Source: Candidatus Omnitrophota bacterium (lineage in GTDB: Bacteria; Omnitrophota; Gorgyraeia; 2-02-FULL-51-18). Taken from it: 17,263 nucleotides of DNA. Under the pieces are notes generated by a model. It was not told the DNA's origin. It ran no database searches and was given only the letters and a program-made list of their open reading frames with translations. The position numbers and the translations under genes were made by a program. This document shows positions 10,857 to 17,263 of the stretch, one piece after another. The stretch is from positions 1-17,263 of the forward strand of contig JAHFFM010000018.1 of NCBI GenBank assembly GCA_023247935.1, read 5' to 3'. Position 1 is the first letter of the stretch; each line of letters begins with the position of its first letter.

Positions 10857-13546
10857 AATCCAAAAAACCCAAAGAATCAAAGGAAATTACCAAGGCTTAC
10901 GACCCCAAGCTCGTGGAAAAAAAATGGTATCAGGAATGGATGCAAAAAGGCTATTTCAAGGCCTCATCCAAATCCAAGAAAAAACCATACACCATTGTAA
11001 TTCCGCCGCCCAATGTGACGGGTATTTTGCACATGGGGCATGCGCTCAACAACACCCTGCAGGATATTTTAACCCGCTACAAACGCATGCAAGGCTATGA
11101 AGCGTTGTGGATTCCGGGGACAGACCATGCAGGCATTGCCACGCAAAATGTTGTGGAAAGATCTCTACGCGAAGAAGGCTTAACCCGCCAAACCCTTGGC
11201 CGTGAAAAATTTCTCGAACGCGTTTGGAAATGGCGTGAAAAATACGGCAACACCATCATTCGCCAATTGCATCGCCTGGGCGCCTCCTGCGATTGGGACC
11301 GCACGCGATTTACCATGGATGAAGGACTTTCCAAAGCCGTGCGCGAGGTCTTTGTTCGCCTCTATAACAAAGGTCTGATTTATCGCGGTAATTACATTAT
11401 CAATTGGTGCCCGCGCTGCCAAACTGCGCTCTCGGATGAAGAGGCGCAACACAAAGACGTGATGGGCCACCTTTATTATTTGAAATACATGATCGAGGGA
11501 ACAGACCAGTATGTCACGATTGCCACGACGCGGCCCGAAACCATGTTGGGCGACACGGCCATTGGTTTTAATCCCAGCGACGAGCGTTACAAACATCTCG
11601 CCGGAAAAACCGCGATATTGCCGCTTTTAAACCGCAAACTCCGCATTATTCAAGACGAAGAAATCGACCCGCAATTTGGCACCGGCGCGCTTAAAATCAC
11701 GCCCGCTCACGACCCTGTTGATTTTGTATTAGCACAAAAGCATGGCCTTGAAAGCATCAATATCATGAACCCGGACGCGACGCTCAATGAAAACGCCGGA
11801 CCTTATAAAGGCATGGACCGCTACGAAGCCAGAAAAAAAATCGTGGCCGAACTTGAAGACAGGCGGATTCTCCTTGAAACCAAAGAACATTTGCATGCGG
11901 TTGGCCATTGTTATCGCTGCCAAACCGTGATTGAGCCTTATCTTTCCCCTCAATGGTTTGTGCGCATGAAGCCTTTGGCTGAGAAAGCGATTGAGGTTGT
12001 TGATAAAGGGCAGACGGTTTTCATCCCCAATCGCTGGACAAAAGTTTATTTGGAATGGATGCACAACATCAAAGATTGGTGCGTGTCGCGGCAAATTTGG
12101 TGGGGACATCGCATCCCGGTTTGGTATTGCACGTCCTGTCGTGAAAAAGACCCAAATGGCGGCATTGTTGTTTCTATTGAAACACCCAAAAAATGCCCAA
12201 GTTGCGGCAGCGCAAGTCTTGAACAAGACCCGGACGTGCTGGACACCTGGTTTTCGTCCTGGCTTTGGCCGTTTTCCACCTTGGGTTGGCCTGAAAAAAG
12301 TGAAGACCTTAAATTCTTTTATCCCACGAACACGCTGGTCACCGGCTACGAAATTATTTTCTTCTGGGTGGCGCGTATGATCATGGCAGGTCTTGAATTT
12401 ATGGGTAAAACACCGTTTAAAGAAGTTTATATTCACGGCATTGTGCGTGATGAAACCGGCGCCAAGATGTCCAAATCTCTGGGCAATGCCGTTGACCCGA
12501 TCGCCATTATCGATGAATACGGCGCTGACGCGCTACGTTTTGCCATTATTTCCATCACCGCGGAAGGGCAGGACGTTTATTGCTCCAAAGAAAAATTTGA
12601 GCTGGGCCGCAATTTTGCCAATAAAATCTGGAACGCCTCACGCTTTATTTTAATGAATTCCTCCGCCAAAGGCGGATCCGCCTCCGGCAAAAAAAAATCT
12701 TTGCCCAAAAAAGCGCCCATGGCCGCCTCGCTTCATTTCGCGGACCGCTGGATTTTAAGCCGCCTGCATCAAACCATTGCCAAATTAACCGCCTCGCTCG
12801 ACAAAAGCCGTTTCAACGAAGCTTCCGGAATCTTGTATGACTTTTTCTGGCATGAACTTTGCGACTGGTATTTGGAAATATCCAAAGCCAATAGCCAATC
12901 ACCTCAAACGCAGTGGACTTTAATGCAGATTCTCGACAATATTTTGAGACTTCTGCACCCGTTCATGCCTTTTATCACCGAAGAAATCTGGCATACCTTG
13001 CCTGGCAAAAAAACATCCATCATGAAAAGCGATTGGCCGACACCGGATAAAAAATGGATAGATAAAAAAATTGATTTAGAAATGGATCTTGTGATCGGAC
13101 AAATCCAATCCATCCGCAATGTACGCTCCGCCTGGCAAATCAATCCCAAAGACCCGGTTTCCGTGGTGATCAAGGTCCAACGTGATAAAGAATTAAAAAT
13201 CTTAAACGATTATTCGACTATCATCGCGCAAATGGCAAAAATTTCATCTTTGCAAATCGGCAAAAAATTGATTCGTCCCAAAGAATCCGCGGTAGCGAAT
13301 ATCGGCCATGTCGAAACTTACGTGGTTCTCACAGGCCTTGTGGACATTCAGGTAGAGCGTCAAAGAATCGAGTTGGCGCTTACCGACGTGGAAAAAATGA
13401 TTCGCGGCCTGGAAGGCCGGCTCAAGAATCAGGAATTTCTCACCAAAGCGCCCAAAGAAGTGGTTGAAAAAGAACGCCTGAAGGCGGATGAACTGGCCAA
13501 TCGCAAGCTCCGTCTTCTCGAAAACCTTAACACGCTTACCCAGTAA
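10853..13546 (+). CDS. valS: Valine-tRNA ligase
   Basis: Class I aminoacyl-tRNA synthetase charging tRNA-Val. The protein has 897 residues, the normal length. The HIGH-type motif is HMGH (60-63) in PPPNVTGILHMGHALNN, and the KMSKS loop is at 538-542. The editing (CP1) domain region includes TTRPETMLGDTA. A CxxC pair (CTSC, later CPSC) suggests a small zinc knuckle. The C-terminus ends in the ValRS-specific coiled coil, about residues 830-895, rich in Glu, Arg, Lys and Leu. Between FILMN and FADRWILSRL is a Lys/Ser/Gly/Ala-rich linker of about 24 residues, apparently longer than usual and encoded partly by a palindrome. The ATG overlaps the cimA stop by 4 nt (ATGA), indicating coupling. Confidence 0.97.
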   Translation: MKSKKPKESKEITKAYDPKLVEKKWYQEWMQKGYFKASSKSKKKPYTIVIPPPNVTGILHMGHALNNTLQDILTRYKRMQGYEALWIPGTDHAGIATQNVVERSLREEGLTRQTLGREKFLERVWKWREKYGNTIIRQLHRLGASCDWDRTRFTMDEGLSKAVREVFVRLYNKGLIYRGNYIINWCPRCQTALSDEEAQHKDVMGHLYYLKYMIEGTDQYVTIATTRPETMLGDTAIGFNPSDERYKHLAGKTAILPLLNRKLRIIQDEEIDPQFGTGALKITPAHDPVDFVLAQKHGLESINIMNPDATLNENAGPYKGMDRYEARKKIVAELEDRRILLETKEHLHAVGHCYRCQTVIEPYLSPQWFVRMKPLAEKAIEVVDKGQTVFIPNRWTKVYLEWMHNIKDWCVSRQIWWGHRIPVWYCTSCREKDPNGGIVVSIETPKKCPSCGSASLEQDPDVLDTWFSSWLWPFSTLGWPEKSEDLKFFYPTNTLVTGYEIIFFWVARMIMAGLEFMGKTPFKEVYIHGIVRDETGAKMSKSLGNAVDPIAIIDEYGADALRFAIISITAEGQDVYCSKEKFELGRNFANKIWNASRFILMNSSAKGGSASGKKKSLPKKAPMAASLHFADRWILSRLHQTIAKLTASLDKSRFNEASGILYDFFWHELCDWYLEISKANSQSPQTQWTLMQILDNILRLLHPFMPFITEEIWHTLPGKKTSIMKSDWPTPDKKWIDKKIDLEMDLVIGQIQSIRNVRSAWQINPKDPVSVVIKVQRDKELKILNDYSTIIAQMAKISSLQIGKKLIRPKESAVANIGHVETYVVLTGLVDIQVERQRIELALTDVEKMIRGLEGRLKNQEFLTKAPKEVVEKERLKADELANRKLRLLENLNTLTQ
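12662..12682 (+). repeat. Palindromic segment within valS linker
   Basis: TCCGCC (12662-12667), AAA, GGCGGA (12671-12676), TCCGCC (12677-12682): the central GGCGGA can pair with the copy on either side, and 12671-12682 is a perfect 12-bp palindrome. It encodes part of the low-complexity linker SAKGGSASGKKK. The same TCCGCC/GGCGGA core is in the second hairpin before the GIY-YIG gene. Confidence 0.6.
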
Positions 13547-14398
13547 ATGCTCCGGGCAGACGCTCTTGACCTGATCGTCAAATTGGCCTTACGCGAGGAC
13601 ATTGGACACAAGGACATCACAACCGCTTCGCTTTTTGAGGAAAACTTTCATATCCGCGCCGAAATCGAAGCCAAAGAAGCCGGGATTTTATGCGGCATGG
13701 AAGTGGTGGAGCGCGTTTTCAGAACCATGGATGAAAATTTACGCTTTTTGCCCGTGGCCAAAGACGGGGAAGAGTTGGAACCGGGAAGAGAAATCGCTTA
13801 TATCGACGGCTCCGCGCGTTCCATTTTATCCGGAGAGCGCACCGCGCTTAATTTTCTAGGAAGGCTGTCTGGAATCGCAACACTCACACGTCAATTTGTG
13901 GACAAAACCAAGGGAACTAAAGCCAAAATTCTCGACACGCGTAAAACCACGCCCAACCTTCGCTTTTTGGAAAAATACGCCGTAGCCACAGGCGGAGGCG
14001 TCAATCACCGCATCGGCCTTTACGACCAAGTTTTAATCAAAGACAATCATTTGCGTATTTTAAAAGACAAAAGCATTCCGGACATCGTCAAAAGCGCCCG
14101 CGCCGGGAATCTCAAGAACACCGTAATCGGCATTGAAGTTAAAAATTTAAAAGAATTGGCCGAAGCGCTCAAAACAAAAGTAAATTACATCCTGCTCGAC
14201 AACATGGAACCCGAAACAATCAAAGAATGCGTGAAGCTTCGCGAGAAGACCGGTGTTAAAATAGACTTTGAGGTGTCTGGCGGCGTCCAGCTGGAAAATG
14301 TCCGGGAGTACGCGCAAACCGGGGTAGAAAGAATCTCCATCGGGGCAATCACGCACAGCGCACCCTGTCTGGATGTTTCGCTCGATATTGTAGGTTAA
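13547..14398 (+). CDS. nadC: Nicotinate-nucleotide pyrophosphorylase (carboxylating)
   Basis: Quinolinate phosphoribosyltransferase, which makes nicotinate mononucleotide in de novo NAD synthesis. The protein has 283 residues, the expected length. The N-terminal part reads ALREDIGHKDITTASLF. The phosphate/PRPP-binding core is ILDTRKTTP (128-136) and GGGVNHRIGLYDQVLIKDNH (about 150-169). IEVKNL, ILLDNM and FEVSGGV are the successive beta-strand motifs of the barrel. The ATG directly follows the valS stop with no gap and without a visible Shine-Dalgarno, so it is likely translated by coupling. nadA and nadB are not in the window. Confidence 0.96.
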   Translation: MLRADALDLIVKLALREDIGHKDITTASLFEENFHIRAEIEAKEAGILCGMEVVERVFRTMDENLRFLPVAKDGEELEPGREIAYIDGSARSILSGERTALNFLGRLSGIATLTRQFVDKTKGTKAKILDTRKTTPNLRFLEKYAVATGGGVNHRIGLYDQVLIKDNHLRILKDKSIPDIVKSARAGNLKNTVIGIEVKNLKELAEALKTKVNYILLDNMEPETIKECVKLREKTGVKIDFEVSGGVQLENVREYAQTGVERISIGAITHSAPCLDVSLDIVG

Positions 14399-14402
14399 AA
14401 AT

Positions 14403-16394
14403 ATGAGCTTCAAAATCGTTTCTCCTTTTACGCCGCAAGGCGATCAGCCGCAAGCCATTGAAAAATTAACCGAAGGCCTGCGCGAAAACCAGCGCTTCCA
14501 GACGCTTTTGGGCGTCACGGGCAGCGGAAAAACATTTACCATGGCGAATGTGGTGCAGGCCGTCAACCGTCCAACCCTGGTCTTATCCCACAACAAAACA
14601 CTCGCGGCCCAGCTTTACAGTGAATTCAAAGAAATTTTCCCTGAAAATGCCGTGGAATATTTCGTCAGTTACTACGATTATTACCAGCCCGAGGCCTATG
14701 TCCCGCAAACCGACACTTACATTGAAAAAGATTCGGCTATCAACGAAGACATTGACCGCCTGAGACTCAGAGCCACCAGCTCGCTTCTTTCACGCCGCGA
14801 CACGCTTGTCGTGGCTTCCGTCTCCGCCATTTACAGCTTGGGTGCGCCGGGGGAATACGCGGAAATGTTCGCTTTCGTAAAAGTAGGCCAAACTCTTTCC
14901 CGGGAAGATTTTTTAAGACAATTAGTCGACATCCAATACCACAGAAACGATGTGGATTTCAAACGCGGGACATTCCGTGCGAGGGGAGATGTTGTTGAGG
15001 TTTTCCTGGCCTACGAAGAACACGCGCTTCGCATTGAATTTGATTATGATCAGGTTGCACGCATCAGCCGCGTGCACCCAGTTACCAATGACATTGTTTA
15101 TTCATTTGAATCCGCCGCGATTTACCCGGCCAAGCATTTCGTGACCACGCAGCCCAAGCTGGAAAAAGCGCTCGTGGAAATTGAGCGCGAATTAAACGAA
15201 CGTCTCAAAGAACTTCATTCGCAAAATAAATTGGTTGAAGCCCAGCGCCTGGAACAGCGCACGCGCTACGATATGGAAATGATGAAAGAGTTGGGCTTTT
15301 GTTCGGGCATTGAAAATTATTCGCGGATAATTTCTGACCGTCCGCCAGGCTCAAAACCGTTCTGCCTGATCGATTATTTCCCGGAAGATTTTTTAACCGT
15401 AATAGACGAATCCCATATCACGATCCCGCAGGTAAGAGGCATGTATTTTGGCGACAGCGCACGCAAGAAAACGCTCGTGGAATACGGCTTCAGGCTTCCC
15501 TCCGCCCTGGACAACCGTCCGCTGCAATTCGAGGAATTTGAAAAAATGCTGGGTCAGGCCGTTTTTGTTTCCGCCACCCCGTCACGCTATGAAATCGAGC
15601 ATTCCACAAAAATTGTGGAGCAGGTGATTCGTCCAACCGGCCTTCTTGACCCGGAAGTCGAAGTCCGCCCCTCCAAAGGCCAAATCGACGACTTGATCCA
15701 GGAAATCGAAAAACGCGTGGAGAAAAAACAACGGGTGATCGTAACCACGCTTACCAAACAAATGTCCGAAGACCTGGCAAATTATCTGAAAAACGCCGGA
15801 ATTCGCGTGCAGTACCTGCATTCCGAAATCGACGCTATTGAGCGTGTTGAAATCCTTCGCGACCTCCGGCTTTCTAAATTTGATTGCATTGTCGGAATCA
15901 ATCTCCTGAGAGAGGGGATCGACCTGCCCGAAGTGTCGCTGGTGGCCGTGCTCGATGCGGATAAAGAGGGTTTCCTGAGAAGCGAAACCTCCTTGATTCA
16001 GGTTGCGGGACGCGCTGCGAGACATGAAGAGGGGCATGTTATTTTTTACGGGGACAAAATAACGGATTCTATGCGCAAAATGATGTTTGAAAGCAGCAGG
16101 CGCCGTAAAATTCAAACGGAATACAATAAAAAGCATGGCATTACGCCCAAGAGCATTCAAAAAGAAGTGCGTGAAGGCATTGAGGCTATCAAACGAGCAC
16201 GTGAACTTGTTGAGGACGTGGCCGGTGTAAGCGCCGAAGAATCCGACGTGATTGAAGTGGTCAGTGAATTGGAGCGTGAAATGGAAGAAGCGGCGCGGCT
16301 TTTGCAATTTGAACGCGCCATCCAGCTTCGCGACCAAATCAAAAAAATACAGAAAAAAATGGAAAAAGAAAAAGTGAAGGTCAAAAACCGCTAA
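14403..16394 (+). CDS. uvrB: Excinuclease ABC subunit B
   Basis: DNA-damage verification helicase of nucleotide excision repair, which loads with UvrA and recruits UvrC. The protein has 663 residues, the normal length. Walker A is GVTGSGKT with Lys43. The damage-gripping beta-hairpin region YYDYYQPEAYVPQTDTYIEK lies near residues 90-110. Walker B is VIDESH (333-338). C-terminal helicase motifs include GINLLREGIDLPEVSLVA and QVAGRAAR. A UVR domain (ELEREMEEAARLLQFERA) closes the protein, the usual UvrC contact. A weak TAGG (14391-14394) precedes the ATG. The birA start follows the stop directly. Confidence 0.97.
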   Translation: MSFKIVSPFTPQGDQPQAIEKLTEGLRENQRFQTLLGVTGSGKTFTMANVVQAVNRPTLVLSHNKTLAAQLYSEFKEIFPENAVEYFVSYYDYYQPEAYVPQTDTYIEKDSAINEDIDRLRLRATSSLLSRRDTLVVASVSAIYSLGAPGEYAEMFAFVKVGQTLSREDFLRQLVDIQYHRNDVDFKRGTFRARGDVVEVFLAYEEHALRIEFDYDQVARISRVHPVTNDIVYSFESAAIYPAKHFVTTQPKLEKALVEIERELNERLKELHSQNKLVEAQRLEQRTRYDMEMMKELGFCSGIENYSRIISDRPPGSKPFCLIDYFPEDFLTVIDESHITIPQVRGMYFGDSARKKTLVEYGFRLPSALDNRPLQFEEFEKMLGQAVFVSATPSRYEIEHSTKIVEQVIRPTGLLDPEVEVRPSKGQIDDLIQEIEKRVEKKQRVIVTTLTKQMSEDLANYLKNAGIRVQYLHSEIDAIERVEILRDLRLSKFDCIVGINLLREGIDLPEVSLVAVLDADKEGFLRSETSLIQVAGRAARHEEGHVIFYGDKITDSMRKMMFESSRRRKIQTEYNKKHGITPKSIQKEVREGIEAIKRARELVEDVAGVSAEESDVIEVVSELEREMEEAARLLQFERAIQLRDQIKKIQKKMEKEKVKVKNR

Positions 16395-17263
16395 ATGAAA
16401 CACTCTGACCGTTTATTGCTTTTTCTCAAAGATTCCACGGCAAGCTATGTTTCCGGGGAAAAAATATCAAAAGAGCTGGGCATTACGCGCTCCATGGTTT
16501 GGAAAGAAATCAAAGAGCTTAAAAAACTCGGCTATAAAATCAAAGCTTCGTCAAGACTGGGCTATCAATTTGTTTCATCCCCGGATAAGCTTTTCGCCGA
16601 TGAAATTCAATACAAGCTTGGCGCCAAATGGATGGGGAAACGAATTTTCTCGTATCAGGAATTGGATTCCACCAACAACGCCGCCATGCGACTGGGTTCT
16701 GAAGGCTTGGCGGCTGGCACCTGTGTTTTTGCGGAATATCAAAAAAAAGGCCGCGGGCGATTAGGGCGGGTCTGGGTGTCGCCTAGAGGTAAAAATATTT
16801 TATTCTCAACAATTCTTAGGCCGGAACTCAATTCTTCCGAAGTTTCACGATTGACGCTGATGTCCGCTTTGGCCGTTATCAAATCCATTGAATCGCAAAC
16901 CGGCGTTAAATTGCAGGTCAAGTGGCCCAATGACGTGGTTTATAAAGGTAAAAAAGTGTGCGGCATTTTGACGGAAATGAGCGGGGAAAGCGAGCGGGTC
17001 GGGTTTGTGGTGGTGGGAATAGGCATTAACGTCAACACAACCGCCAGAGAACTTCCTCCGCAAAGCGCTTCTTTACGCCAAATCGCTGGCAAAAAAATCT
17101 CCCGCATCGCACTGGCTCAAAACTTGCTCCGCGAAATCGAAAATTGCTACGAACGCTTTTCCAAGAAAAAATTTGAGCGTGTGGCGGATGATGGGAAAAC
17201 GTTTCCGAAACCACCGGCAGCCGCGTGGCCGTGCATATGCCCGGCAGGGTTTTGGAGGGTTTG
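16395..17263 (+). CDS. birA: Biotin-protein ligase/repressor BirA, partial and frameshifted
   Basis: Attaches biotin to the acetyl-CoA carboxylase carrier protein; the N-terminal helix-turn-helix region (about 1-58, VSGEKISKELGITRSMVWKEI) suggests it also represses biotin genes. The ATG abuts the uvrB stop. Catalytic motifs are DSTNNAA, GRGRLGRVW with the biotinyl-AMP loop Gly119-Arg122, KWPNDVVYKGKKVCGIL (Lys176 onward) and VGIGINVN. The reading frame stays open to the right edge, but after about residue 265 (FERVADD) it becomes meaningless. The expected C-terminal domain appears one frame away as WENVSETTGSRVAVHMPG starting at 17192, after an in-frame TGA at 17189. A single missing base near 17190-17192 explains this. 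It is either a sequence error or a real mutation. The gene continues beyond the window. Confidence 0.88.
   Translation, partial: MKHSDRLLLFLKDSTASYVSGEKISKELGITRSMVWKEIKELKKLGYKIKASSRLGYQFVSSPDKLFADEIQYKLGAKWMGKRIFSYQELDSTNNAAMRLGSEGLAAGTCVFAEYQKKGRGRLGRVWVSPRGKNILFSTILRPELNSSEVSRLTLMSALAVIKSIESQTGVKLQVKWPNDVVYKGKKVCGILTEMSGESERVGFVVVGIGINVNTTARELPPQSASLRQIAGKKISRIALAQNLLREIENCYERFSKKKFERVADDGKTFPKPPAAAWPCICPAGFWRV

Noticed and set aside
11729..12436. Minus-strand open frame opposite valS (235 residues)
   Set aside because: Antisense shadow of the ValRS catalytic domain; no recognisable motif and no ribosome site.
15582..16403. Long minus-strand open frame opposite uvrB (273 residues)
   Set aside because: It lies wholly within the antisense of uvrB, whose motifs are intact; its Phe/His-rich composition is typical of a reverse shadow.
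16447..16764. Open frame of 105 residues overlapping the start of birA
   Set aside because: Out of frame with clear BirA motifs that run from 16395.

Overview
The window is a dense, entirely plus-strand stretch of a bacterial chromosome. Its base composition is moderate (mid-40s percent GC by eye), genes abut or overlap, and no phage genes or classical transposase are present. Gene content (lepA-lepB, phospholipid synthesis, threonine/lysine/isoleucine biosynthesis, valS, nadC, uvrB, birA) is ordinary bacterial housekeeping. An uncultured lineage such as Omnitrophota or a related candidate phylum is my guess from gene order and general protein character. That assignment is inference and weak.

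Layout. (1) 1-2410: tail of lepA, then lepB (signal peptidase I), pgsA and plsY, so protein export joined to glycerophospholipid synthesis. (2) 2411-2876: an unrecognised 123-residue gene with its own good promoter and a leader that can fold over its start codon. (3) 2877-3966: gpsA with its own strong promoter; it makes the glycerol-3-phosphate that PlsY and PgsA use. (4) 3967-4507: the unusual part. An approximately 90-bp direct repeat flanks a small GIY-YIG nuclease gene. Each repeat copy contains the last codons of a GIY-YIG gene, a hairpin spacer and the 5' part of a tRNA-Pro gene. Only the downstream copy continues into a complete tRNA-Pro(GGG). Two GC-rich hairpins with 11-nt loops lie just before the nuclease gene. 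This looks like a small mobile unit that entered a tRNA gene and rebuilt its 5' half. (5) 4508-17263: a probable nine-gene operon, hom-thrC-(apgM-like)-lysC-cimA-valS-nadC-uvrB-birA, with gaps of 15 nt or less and several stop/start overlaps.

How the genes work together. LysC opens the aspartate pathway, Hom makes homoserine and ThrC makes threonine. No thrB is present; a phosphoglycerate-mutase-like protein occupies its place, as in other genomes where that family has been proposed as a homoserine kinase. This copy has lost several residues expected at the family's active site. CimA provides a threonine-independent route to 2-oxobutyrate for isoleucine. lysC carries a textbook internal Shine-Dalgarno and in-frame ATG that would make a separate regulatory subunit. 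birA runs off the right edge and shows a one-base frameshift near 17190 that separates its C-terminal domain from the rest.
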